Of a stretch of 64,000 bases of DNA, positions 55,166 through 63,519 are shown piece by piece. A model generated the notes under the pieces. It was not told the DNA's origin. It made no database searches and saw nothing but the letters and a program-made list of their open reading frames with translations. The stretch covers positions 120,132 through 184,131 of the forward strand of contig JAPOHD010000017.1 of NCBI GenBank assembly GCA_026671195.1, in the 5' to 3' direction. Source of the stretch: Draconibacterium aestuarii (GTDB lineage Bacteria; Bacteroidota; Bacteroidia; Bacteroidales; Prolixibacteraceae). Made by a program: the position numbers and the translations under genes. Each line of letters begins with the position of its first letter. Within the stretch, counting starts at the first letter, position 1.

Positions 55166-56041
55166 CTACAATACATTAAGTAATTGTTCTTTCACGCGTT
55201 CAAGGTGGTCTTTCATTTGAACAACAATACGCTGAATTTCGCTGTTGTTGGCTTTCGATCCGATGGTGTTAATTTCGCGGCCTATTTCCTGCGAAATAAA
55301 ACCAAGTTTTTTCCCCGACGAACCATTTTGGTTTGCCGTTTCAAAGAAATACTCACAATGGTTTGCCAACCGCACTTTCTCTTCATTAATATCCAGTTTC
55401 TCCAGATAAAAAATCAACTCCTGTTCAAACCGGTTTTCATCAACATTCCCATTCAGTTTCAGGGATTCCAGATTATCGGCCAAACGAACCTTAAGTGCTT
55501 CAATGCGCAACTTTTCAAAGGGCTCTATATCTGTCAACAGTTGATTAATGGCTTTTACATTCCCAACAATATCAGCTTGCAGTGCCTGCCCTTCGGTGGC
55601 CCTAAAATCGTTGATATCGTTCAAAGCACTCAAAATATTGGCATAAATAGTTTCCCACTCTGCTTCGTCCAGGGTTTCGTATTCGGTTTTTACCACATCG
55701 GGTAAACGCATCGATGCCTGCAAAGTAGTATGATCAACTGGCAATCCCAGGTCGCTGCTTATTTGGCTTAAATGATTGAAATAGCCTTTCAGAATGGGCT
55801 CGTTAATTTTCGAATTCGACTCGTCGCCCAAATTTTCAACATAAATATTAAAATCAACTTTTCCACGCTCCAGTTTTTCAGAAAGCGCTTTTCTGATTAC
55901 GATATCTTTTTCACGATAAAGAGCCGGAGTTCGGGTATTAATATCTATCTGTTTACTGTTTAGAGATTTTATTTCGATTGTAAATTTTTTATTGTTTACC
56001 TCGAATTCGGCTTTACCAAAGCCGGTCATTGACTTTATCAT
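55166..56041 (-). CDS. yicC: YicC/YloC family endoribonuclease-like protein
   Basis: The 291-residue product opens with MIKSMTGFGKAE and shows the family's middle GRPxxxxER type and C-terminal GKKLGFISQEIGREINTIGSKANN and VQMKDHLERVKEQLLNV. YicC proteins are reported endoribonucleases. It is the first gene of the yicC-gmk-nadD group, an arrangement common in Bacteroidota. A -7 box lies just upstream. Confidence 0.93.
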   Translation of the reverse strand: MIKSMTGFGKAEFEVNNKKFTIEIKSLNSKQIDINTRTPALYREKDIVIRKALSEKLERGKVDFNIYVENLGDESNSKINEPILKGYFNHLSQISSDLGLPVDHTTLQASMRLPDVVKTEYETLDEAEWETIYANILSALNDINDFRATEGQALQADIVGNVKAINQLLTDIEPFEKLRIEALKVRLADNLESLKLNGNVDENRFEQELIFYLEKLDINEEKVRLANHCEYFFETANQNGSSGKKLGFISQEIGREINTIGSKANNSEIQRIVVQMKDHLERVKEQLLNVL

Positions 56042-56057
56042 ATTGAAATATTTTGTG

Positions 56058-56065
56058 CAAAGGTA
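56058..56065 (-). promoter_or_regulatory. -7 box of the yicC-gmk-nadD operon
   Basis: TACCTTTG on the minus strand, 16 bp before the yicC ATG, in the context CCTTTGCACAAA that is frequent in this phylum; no clear -33 box. Confidence 0.55.
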
Positions 56066-56182
56066 ACAGAAAGTTGGAAGCTGGAAGTTACAAGACCGAA
56101 GAAAATAACTGAATAAGAGAAGTTAGAAGCATAAATTAATGAAACGTCTCACTCCCAACTTCGTGCTTCACTCTTCGCGTTT

Positions 56183-57361
56183 CTAAGCAATTACTCCTGA
56201 ACCAATTAGCTCATCGCCCAAATACCAGGCTGCAAACTGTCCCGATGTAATTCCACGTTGTTCATCATTGAAAATAAACCAGGCACCGTCTTCTTTTAAA
56301 TGAATCGTACCTTTTTCCAATGGTTGGCGGTAACGAATTCGAATATCGAACCCGCGTTTGTCTCCCGGTTTCATTTTTAAATCGTGGCGGATCCAGTGCA
56401 TGTCTTCGCTGGCTACAAACAATCCTTTGCGATGCAGACCGGGATGATTTTGCCCTTCTCCCACATAAACAATGTTGCGTTTAACATCTGTTCCAATTAC
56501 AAACAGCGGCTCTTTGTGCCCTCCAATATTTAATCCTTTTCGCTGCCCAACGGTGTAAAAATGTGCGCCCTGATGTTCGCCAATTACCTCTCCATTCCAG
56601 GGTTTATACGGAAAAGGGAAACACAGTTTTTTGTAGTTTTCTTCCGAAACTTCAAGTTGCTTTTTCTTCTCCATAAATTTTGCAGGAACCTCTATAACGT
56701 TCCCCACTTTTGGTACCAGTTGTTGTTGCAAAAATGTTGGCAAATCTACTTTCCCCACAAAACAGATGCCCTGCGAATCTTTACGTTCGGCAGTTGGCAG
56801 GTTTTGCGCACGGGCTATCTCACGCACTTCGGGTTTTAACAATTCGCCCACCGGGAACATGGCTTTCGAAAGCTGGTCCTGATTCAGCTGACATAAAAAA
56901 TAACTCTGGTCTTTGTTCGGATCTTTCCCGGCCAGAAGCTGATGAATGGTTTCCCCTTCAACTACCACTTCGTTCTTCCGGCAATAATGCCCGGTTGCTA
57001 CAAAGTCGGCATCAAATTTCATGGCCTCGTCCAGAAAAGTATCGAATTTAATTTCGCGGTTACAAAGTACATCAGGATTTGGTGTACGTCCGGCCTGGTA
57101 TTCAGCAAACATATAATCCACCACCCGCTTTTTATAATCTTTGCTTAAATCCACAATATGAAAAGGGATATCAAGCTTTTTCGCTACCATTTTGGCAATC
57201 AGCGCATCCTCTTCCCATGTGCAGGCACTGGTAATATTCCCCACACGTTCGTGCCAGTTTACCATAAAAAGTGCAATTAAATCGTGCCCCTGCTCTTTTA
57301 GCAAATAAGCTGCCACACTCGAATCTACCCCACCTGAAAGTCCAACTACTACCCTGCTCAT
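56183..57361 (-). CDS. mnmA: tRNA 2-thiouridine synthase
   Basis: The 392-residue product has the PP-loop GLSGGVDSS (7-15) and the two catalytic cysteines Cys100 (NPDVLCNREIKF) and Cys200 (SQGICFVGK). A lysine-rich insertion (EKKKQLEVSEENYKKLCF) before HFYTVGQRKGLNIGG makes it slightly longer than the E. coli enzyme. It thiolates U34 of Lys, Glu and Gln tRNAs. Start ATG 57361. It may share transcription with yicC downstream (141 bp), but yicC has its own -7 box. Confidence 0.95.
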   Translation of the reverse strand: MSRVVVGLSGGVDSSVAAYLLKEQGHDLIALFMVNWHERVGNITSACTWEEDALIAKMVAKKLDIPFHIVDLSKDYKKRVVDYMFAEYQAGRTPNPDVLCNREIKFDTFLDEAMKFDADFVATGHYCRKNEVVVEGETIHQLLAGKDPNKDQSYFLCQLNQDQLSKAMFPVGELLKPEVREIARAQNLPTAERKDSQGICFVGKVDLPTFLQQQLVPKVGNVIEVPAKFMEKKKQLEVSEENYKKLCFPFPYKPWNGEVIGEHQGAHFYTVGQRKGLNIGGHKEPLFVIGTDVKRNIVYVGEGQNHPGLHRKGLFVASEDMHWIRHDLKMKPGDKRGFDIRIRYRQPLEKGTIHLKEDGAWFIFNDEQRGITSGQFAAWYLGDELIGSGVIA

Positions 57362-57527
57362 TTATATAATTTTAGGGCGGCAAAATTACAATGAAAAAGT
57401 GACATGGCAAAAGCGGGGCAGTTTGAATAGATTCTGAAGTCCTCGAAATAAAAAATCTTGTTCCCAACCTGCGTTGCAAGCTACAATTCTCAATAAAAAT
57501 GAACCGCCTTAAATTAAAATACACTTT

Positions 57528-57545
57528 TGTGATAACTCTGTGATA
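57528..57545 (+). promoter_or_regulatory. Direct-repeat operator upstream of the response regulator gene
   Basis: TGTGATAACTCTGTGATA is two TGTGATA/TGTGA units 11 bp apart. Nine bp further is TATCTTTC (57555-57562), a near match to the TAnnTTTG -7 box. The same arrangement lies upstream of the spondin gene. Confidence 0.65.
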
Positions 57546-57587
57546 AACCCAATCTATCTTTCGTATGTTTCAGTTAATAAAAAGATT

Positions 57588-58283
57588 ATGGAAAAGGCAT
57601 TGATCATTGAAGACGACAAGGATATTTCGGATTTGATTTCTATTCATCTGGCCGATATGGACCTGAAAGTGGACAAAGCTTTCGATGGAAAAGACGGTTT
57701 AATGAAGGCCATGAACAATCATTACCGTTTTATTTTACTCGATATCAGGCTTCCGTTACTCGACGGTTTTGAAATATGTAAACGGCTGCGAATGGAAAAA
57801 GTAAATACTCCGATTTTAATGCTCACGTCTAAATCGGAAGAAATAGACAAGGTACTGGGTCTGGAAATGGGCGCCGACGATTACATCTCGAAACCTTTTG
57901 GCATCAGGGAATTACTGGCACGCATAAAAGCTGTGCTCCGCCGGTACGATTCGGCGCAAACCACCAAAAACGAGGATGAAAGAGAGTTACGCTACGACAA
58001 ACTGTACATTAATATAGGCATGCGCATAGTTGAACTGAACGGGAACCGGGTTGAACTTTCACCCAAAGAATTCGACCTGCTGATCCATTTGGCATCAAAT
58101 CCCGGGAAAACTTTCTCGCGAATGCAGTTGCTCAACCAGGTGTGGGGCTACGAGTTTGAAGGTTTTGAACATACCGTGAATTCACACATAAACCGTTTAC
58201 GCTCGAAAATTGAGACCGATATGAACAAGCCCATATACATTCTTACAACCTGGGGAGTGGGATACAAATTCAGAGAAAATTAA
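57588..58283 (+). CDS. OmpR-family response regulator
   Basis: From ATG 57588 the product is 231 residues (the frame opens 16 codons earlier). It has a receiver domain with phosphoacceptor Asp52 (ILLDIRLPLLDGF), Lys in SKPFG, and an OmpR/PhoB winged-helix DNA-binding domain (about 130-231) with VELSPKEFDLLIHL and HTVNSHINRLRSKI. The histidine kinase gene follows after 2 bp. Direct TGTGA repeats upstream suggest autoregulation. Confidence 0.95.
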   Translation: MEKALIIEDDKDISDLISIHLADMDLKVDKAFDGKDGLMKAMNNHYRFILLDIRLPLLDGFEICKRLRMEKVNTPILMLTSKSEEIDKVLGLEMGADDYISKPFGIRELLARIKAVLRRYDSAQTTKNEDERELRYDKLYINIGMRIVELNGNRVELSPKEFDLLIHLASNPGKTFSRMQLLNQVWGYEFEGFEHTVNSHINRLRSKIETDMNKPIYILTTWGVGYKFREN

Positions 58284-58285
58284 AA

Positions 58286-59764
58286 ATGAAATATATGAAA
58301 TCGAAAATATTCAACCGCTTATACATACAAGTGTCGGCCATATTTTTGCTGGTACTTTTTATGTTTACGGCCATTGCACTGTATATTTCCGTTCAGTCGG
58401 CTGCTAAATACTCTGTGGAGGTGAACCAGCGTCTGAACAGCGAACTGGCAACCAGCACTGTGGAAGTAATACAACCATTGATGAAAGACGATATTGCCAG
58501 CGATGAAGCCATTGCCGACCTGATGCACTCCATGATGGTGATCAACCCGATTGTGGAGGTTTATTTGCTTGACCCGGCTGGAAAGATTCTGAAATACGTG
58601 GCCCCGGACAAAGTGGTAAAACTGGAGAAAGTGAACCTGGCTCCCATAAAACAGTTTATTGCCGATCCGGAACATAGTATTATTTACGGAGATGATCCGC
58701 GGAATCCGGGGGAGTTTAAAATTTTCTCAGCCGCCACCATTCGCGAAGGCGATATCCTGAAAGGATACATCTACATTGTTCTGGCCAGTCAGGAATATAT
58801 TTCAGCTGCGCAAACCGTAATCGGGAGTTATATACTTGGCCTTTCTATCCGCTCGGTTATTATTATACTGATCATTTCGGCACTGGTGGGTTTGCTTGCC
58901 ATCTGGTTTATTACCAAAAAGCTGAATCCGATTATCGACGGAATACAAGAGTTTAAAAAAGGCAACCTGACTGCCCGTATCGATGTTAAAAGCGAAGGCG
59001 AGCTGGACCGGATCGCACTGGTGTTCAACCAAATGGCCGACACCATAGAACAAAACATCAGCGAACTGAAGGGAGTGGATAACCTGCGGCGTGAACTCAT
59101 CGGCAATGTATCGCACGACCTTCGTACTCCGGTGGCCTCCATTCAGGGATATGCAGAAACGCTTATCCTGAAACAGGACAACATTTCAAAAGAAGAACAG
59201 ACAAAATACCACGAGATTATTTTTAAAAGCTGTGGGCGCCTGCAACGATTGGTGGAAGAATTGTTCGAGCTGTCGAAATTACAAACCAACCAGGTTGAAC
59301 TGCAACCCGAACCTTTTTCCATTGCCGAACTGGTGTACGATATTGCCAACAAATACCGTATCCTTTCACAAAAAAAGGGGATTAGCGTAGATACCGTTAT
59401 TGCAAAAGATGTTCCTTTGGTGGAAGCCGACCTTTCGCTGGTCAACCGGGTGCTTCAAAACCTCATCGACAATGCCATGAAATTTTGCCGCGAAGGAGAC
59501 AATATCCGCATCGAAATTGACACAAAAGAACCTGAAAAAGTTGAAGTTCGTGTGATCGACTCCGGAACGGGAATCAAACAGGAAGATCTTCCCAATGTAT
59601 TTCAGCGCTATTTTAAAGGACGAAACGATGAACATGGAACAGGACTGGGACTGGCCATCGTAAAAAGCATCATCGACCTTCACAATTCACAAATACAGGT
59701 GTACAGCCAATACGGAAAAGGAACAAAATTCATCTTCGATCTGCCCAAAGCATTTACGGCATAA
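58286..59764 (+). CDS. Membrane sensor histidine kinase
   Basis: The 492-residue product has two membrane helices (about 12-34 and 186-208) around a sensor domain of about 150 residues, a HAMP linker (about 210-262), a HisKA domain with His277 in NVSHDLRTP, and an ATPase domain with NAMKFC, DSGTGI and GTGLGLAIVKSI. It would phosphorylate the regulator encoded 2 bp upstream. The stimulus is unknown; the sensor is a periplasmic PAS/Cache-like fold by appearance. Confidence 0.93.
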   Translation: MKYMKSKIFNRLYIQVSAIFLLVLFMFTAIALYISVQSAAKYSVEVNQRLNSELATSTVEVIQPLMKDDIASDEAIADLMHSMMVINPIVEVYLLDPAGKILKYVAPDKVVKLEKVNLAPIKQFIADPEHSIIYGDDPRNPGEFKIFSAATIREGDILKGYIYIVLASQEYISAAQTVIGSYILGLSIRSVIIILIISALVGLLAIWFITKKLNPIIDGIQEFKKGNLTARIDVKSEGELDRIALVFNQMADTIEQNISELKGVDNLRRELIGNVSHDLRTPVASIQGYAETLILKQDNISKEEQTKYHEIIFKSCGRLQRLVEELFELSKLQTNQVELQPEPFSIAELVYDIANKYRILSQKKGISVDTVIAKDVPLVEADLSLVNRVLQNLIDNAMKFCREGDNIRIEIDTKEPEKVEVRVIDSGTGIKQEDLPNVFQRYFKGRNDEHGTGLGLAIVKSIIDLHNSQIQVYSQYGKGTKFIFDLPKAFTA

Positions 59765-59788
59765 ATTTTTATAAAAGTTTGAAATCTC

Positions 59789-59806
59789 TGTGACCTTGCT
59801 GTGATA
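59789..59806 (+). promoter_or_regulatory. Direct-repeat operator upstream of the spondin gene
   Basis: TGTGACCTTGCTGTGATA keeps TGTGA-N6-TGTGATA as at 57528-57545. GAATTTTG (59816-59823), a near -7 box, again follows after exactly 9 bp. Confidence 0.65.
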
Positions 59807-59851
59807 CTTTCTTCTGAATTTTGATGTGAGTTAACATTAAAAAACAAAAAA

Positions 59852-61129
59852 ATGAAAACATTACGATTAACAGCATTGGCAGTACTTTCTACGCTACTTT
59901 TTTCAGCGTGTGAAAAAGACAACTTTATGGAAGAACAGGATGCGGCCACCAAAAGTGCCAAGGGTAATACCCCCGCAGGAACCTACACGGTGACGGTTGA
60001 AAACGTTTCTACGGCATACGATTTTTTTGAAGCCGGAGCAGTTGCAATTCCCGACGGAGCAAGCGAAGCAGGTCCGGCATTTCCGGGGCATTCGTTTACC
60101 TTCTCGTTTCATGCAGGACCCAACCACAAATTATCGTTTGCCACCATGTATGGCTTGTCGAATGATGGATTTTATTCACCCGCCGACGGAGGAATTAGTT
60201 TATACAGTGGTGGTGCTCCTCTTACAGGCGATATCACTTCTGAAATTATGCTGTGGGATGCAGGAACACAGGTAAACCAGATGCCCGGCCCGGGTAATCC
60301 GCACAACGGAGCTGATGAGAATGGCGTGGTTCGCTCCATGATGGATGCCAACACAACCGATATGTACGACTACGGAACGGTTGCCACAAACCTGAAAGCT
60401 ACTTTAATGTACCACGGCCACAGCATGTTTAGCGTGACCGTTGAAGTTTTGGAAGCCGCAACAACTGCCATTTCGCCGGTGGCATGGGTGGTGCACGGCG
60501 ACGGGCAAATGCCCATTTTTACAGAAGGAATGGCAGATTACGGCATGGGACTTGAAACGCTGTCCGAAACGGGAAATCCCGGTCCGTTAAGTCACCACCT
60601 GGCAATGAACAGCGGTTATGTTTCACCAATTGCACCTGTTTTGTGGGTTTTACACGACAAAAAAGACATGCCCCTGTTTACAGAAGGTATGCCCGATTAT
60701 GGATTGGGATTGGAAACACTGGCCGAAACAGGTAATCCCGGTCCTTTATACGAGTCGCTTATGGCAGCGGGATATGAAACAGGATTCCAAACGGGGCCAA
60801 ACGCACCTCCTATATTTCCCGGGGAAATGCTTTCGTTTACCATTGAAGGACACGTTGGACAGTCGCTGAGTATAGCAAGTATGTTAGGAGTTTCCAACGA
60901 TATTTTCTTTTCAACCGGCGAAGAAGGGATCAAACTTTCCAACGGCGATGATCCCAAAGACCTGACCCATTTTATCGAACTATACGATGCAGGAACCGAA
61001 GTGAACGAATATCCGGGGGCACAAACACAGGCCAACACCGTTGAAAATGGCAATGTTCGTGTGGTAAACGACGGAATGCCCTGGCCCGATCCATCGAATA
61101 TCATTAAAGTGACAATCAGTAAAAATTAG
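59852..61129 (+). CDS. Lipoprotein with duplicated spondin-type domain
   Basis: The 425-residue product has a lipoprotein signal (LLFSAC, lipidated Cys20). The rest is two related halves of spondin_N type: the blocks LSFATMYGLSND and LSIASMLGVSND, the DAGTQVNQMPG and DAGTEVNEYPG ends, and between them two adjacent copies of (T/V)LFTEGM-x-DYG-x-GLETL-x-ETGNPGPL. Spondin domains are known from extracellular matrix proteins and bacterial surface proteins. The exact role is unknown. It is preceded by the same operator as the two-component genes, so it is a likely target. A terminator follows. Confidence 0.8.
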   Translation: MKTLRLTALAVLSTLLFSACEKDNFMEEQDAATKSAKGNTPAGTYTVTVENVSTAYDFFEAGAVAIPDGASEAGPAFPGHSFTFSFHAGPNHKLSFATMYGLSNDGFYSPADGGISLYSGGAPLTGDITSEIMLWDAGTQVNQMPGPGNPHNGADENGVVRSMMDANTTDMYDYGTVATNLKATLMYHGHSMFSVTVEVLEAATTAISPVAWVVHGDGQMPIFTEGMADYGMGLETLSETGNPGPLSHHLAMNSGYVSPIAPVLWVLHDKKDMPLFTEGMPDYGLGLETLAETGNPGPLYESLMAAGYETGFQTGPNAPPIFPGEMLSFTIEGHVGQSLSIASMLGVSNDIFFSTGEEGIKLSNGDDPKDLTHFIELYDAGTEVNEYPGAQTQANTVENGNVRVVNDGMPWPDPSNIIKVTISKN

Positions 61130-61160
61130 AGGAAAACAGGAATTAATACCTTGCTTGAGT

Positions 61161-61202
61161 AAACAACCACCACCTGTATTTGGGTTGGTGGTTGTTTTTT
61201 TT
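61161..61202 (+). terminator. Terminator of the spondin gene
   Basis: AAACAACCACC (61161-61171) pairs with GGTGGTTGTTT (61187-61197), followed by T's. Confidence 0.85.
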
Positions 61203-61329
61203 AGAACCTGTTTAAATCCGATGTTTGCCAATTGAGCTTTAAGGGACTTTGGTTGGACTTTTTTGGTCAGATAATGATGGGGCGATTGGGCATATTTGTA
61301 CCAGTAATAACAATTTAAACAGTTAAATT

Positions 61330-63258
61330 ATGAAAGCAATATTAGGAACAATCCTGGTTGTGATGCTTTCACTCGGTGTTAATGCATCACCCACATTTGC
61401 CGCGGAAAGAGAATTAAACAGCCCGGAACAGGAATTTACAGTAGAAATACTAAATGTTTCACCTGAATTTAAGGCAGGCGAAAATGGAACAATTGAGATG
61501 AACAGCGCTTTTGTTACAAAGCAAAACGGTTCATCGGATGAACTATTTGGCTCATTTTGGGCCGAATTTGAATATGGAGAAGGAAGTTCGGACAATGTGT
61601 ATAAGACTAAAAACTGGCACATTACAGACATCAGGCTGGCAGAAGAATTATCTGCGAAAGAAATAGCACAAATAAAAGTTGCTTTTTATGAGGAAATGGA
61701 AAACCTTTTTGATGAAATCCCCAGAAGTAACATTGATCGGATTTTAAATTCGTTGGATAACTATGCAACAGCAGGGCTGAACACTGAGGCGCCCCGTATT
61801 ATTTATACCAATCAACCTTCGGCGTTAATACTAATTGACGGGCAACCCTATTATGAAGGCCTGAACAAGCGCTATTCGAAAATATCGAATACCGGTGTTT
61901 TTATGGTAAAAGACAATAAAAAGGACGACTATTACATGTATGGCGGCGGTCTTTGGTTTACTTCGGGAAATGCGTTAAACGGTTGGGAGTATACTCCAGA
62001 TGTACCGAACAGGATAAATAATGTGATGCGAAAACACGCACGCGAATTGTACAACAACATGCAAGATGAGCAATTCCAGGCGCAGATCGTTCCCGAGATT
62101 ATCATAACCACCGAACCGGCTGAACTTATTGCCACAGACGGTAGTCCAAAGATGGTGCTTATAGCCAATACAAAACTGGGGTATGTTGAAAATACCGATG
62201 CCGATCTGTTCAGGGATTTGAACACCAACAAATATTACTCCCTGTTTTCGGGCCGATGGTTTAGCTCCGACCGGTTGGAAGCGGGCTGGCAATATGTAGC
62301 GCCCGACGCTTTACCTGCTGATCTGGCAAAAATACCGGAAGATCACGACAAGAGCAATGTACTGGTAAGTGTTCCCGGAACCAAAGCGGCTGAAAATGCA
62401 GTGAAGGATGCACAGATCCCGTATGTTCAGCAAATCGACATCTCCACTGTTCTGGACACCCGTGTGGACTATAACGGAGAACCCGAGTTTGTTCAGATTG
62501 ACGGAACCGAATTGCGTTATGCGGTAAATACTTCCTCGCCGGTTCTGATGTGGAACGATACCTATTATTTGGTTGAAGAAGCAGTGTGGTACAATTCTAC
62601 AACACCTTACGGTCCCTGGCAAGTGGCTCAGCAACGTCCGGAAGGTGTGGAAAACATCCCGGCTGATAATCCCTTGTTCAATGTAAAGTACGTTTACGTA
62701 TATAAGCAAACCGACAGGGTGGTTTACACAGGCTTTACATCGGGGTATACCGGATCGTATGTTTACGGCCCCACAGTGGTTTTTGGAACCGGATTTCATT
62801 ACCACGGATGGTACAATCATTTTTATTACCATCACCCAATGACCTATGGTTATGGATTCTTCTACGATCCGTTTTACGGATGGGTACCGGTTTATTCTCC
62901 CTGGTTTCGTTCTTCATTCTATTGGCATTGGAACTGGCATTACTGGTACGGATACCGGCCACCATATTATCCTCCGATATACAACAGGCCGCCCAGGATT
63001 GAACATTACAGCAACCGACCCACATCGGGAGTACGGCCAACACAGCCCATAGAAAGGCCCGGTCGTCCATCGGTATCGCCTGACCGGCCCACAACAAGGC
63101 CCACACAGCCAACTACCCGGCCAAGCCAGCCTTCGGTTCGCCCAACGCAGCCTGCAACAAGGCCAAGCCAGCCAATAGCTCGCCCTGTGCAACCATCGGT
63201 GAGGCCTGTACAGCCGGCGGCCCGACCGGCAGCAGCTCCGGCACAGATGAGAAGGTAA
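61330..63258 (+). CDS. Large secreted repeat protein with Arg/Pro-rich C-terminus
   Basis: The 642-residue product has a signal peptide (about residues 1-24, cut near TFAA). It contains two to three copies of a repeat of about 115 residues (IIYTNQPSALILIDGQPYYEGL, IIITTEPAELIATDGSPKMVLI, QIDGTELRYAVNTSSPVLMW with YYSLFSGRWFSSDRLEAGWQYV and similar ends), a Tyr/His/Trp-rich stretch (VVFGTGFHYHGWYNHFYYHHPM) and a C-terminal tail of RPTQP/RPSQP repeats (about 575-642). The pattern is known from unnamed proteins in several bacterial phyla; no function is assigned. The last residues look intrinsically disordered. Its own promoter may include CATATTTG near 61290. Confidence 0.6.
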   Translation: MKAILGTILVVMLSLGVNASPTFAAERELNSPEQEFTVEILNVSPEFKAGENGTIEMNSAFVTKQNGSSDELFGSFWAEFEYGEGSSDNVYKTKNWHITDIRLAEELSAKEIAQIKVAFYEEMENLFDEIPRSNIDRILNSLDNYATAGLNTEAPRIIYTNQPSALILIDGQPYYEGLNKRYSKISNTGVFMVKDNKKDDYYMYGGGLWFTSGNALNGWEYTPDVPNRINNVMRKHARELYNNMQDEQFQAQIVPEIIITTEPAELIATDGSPKMVLIANTKLGYVENTDADLFRDLNTNKYYSLFSGRWFSSDRLEAGWQYVAPDALPADLAKIPEDHDKSNVLVSVPGTKAAENAVKDAQIPYVQQIDISTVLDTRVDYNGEPEFVQIDGTELRYAVNTSSPVLMWNDTYYLVEEAVWYNSTTPYGPWQVAQQRPEGVENIPADNPLFNVKYVYVYKQTDRVVYTGFTSGYTGSYVYGPTVVFGTGFHYHGWYNHFYYHHPMTYGYGFFYDPFYGWVPVYSPWFRSSFYWHWNWHYWYGYRPPYYPPIYNRPPRIEHYSNRPTSGVRPTQPIERPGRPSVSPDRPTTRPTQPTTRPSQPSVRPTQPATRPSQPIARPVQPSVRPVQPAARPAAAPAQMRR

Positions 63259-63290
63259 TTCATTTGAAAGAATAAGATAAGAATGAGTTT

Positions 63291-63338
63291 GGGGCAGAAT
63301 ATGTATTGTAATACAGGTTCTGCCCCATTCCTTTTTTT
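63291..63338 (+). terminator. Terminator of the repeat-protein gene
   Basis: GGGGCAGAA (63291-63299) pairs with TTCTGCCCC (63318-63326), followed by ATTCCTTTTTTT. Confidence 0.85.
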
Positions 63339-63385
63339 GGGTCCCTCGCTGGAATTGATTTGCAATCCAACTCAGACTGAGATTG

Positions 63386-63438
63386 GGCTCTGCTGCATGC
63401 CTGAGATCGCTTCGGTCGCGAACTCCCTACCAATGACA
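63386..63438. repeat. Dispersed repeat (GAGATCGCTTCGGTCGCGAA type)
   Basis: A stretch containing GAGATCGCTTCGGTCGCGAA then CTCCCTACCAATGACAG resembles REP-like elements common in Bacteroidota intergenic DNA. No second complete copy in this window. Confidence 0.45.
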
Positions 63439-63487
63439 GATTTTATTAAAGCATTCAATATGAACAAAGTACAAAAAACTCCATTTA

Positions 63488-63519
63488 CTGTCATTTCGAC
63501 GAAGAATGAGGAGAAATCT
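63488..63519. repeat. Dispersed repeat copy, related to the act operon palindrome
   Basis: 32 bp from CTGTCATTTCGACGAAGAAT, matching 18349-18380 at 28 of 32 positions. A partial third form (CGACGCAGGAGGAGAAG) is near 63692-63710. Confidence 0.75.
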
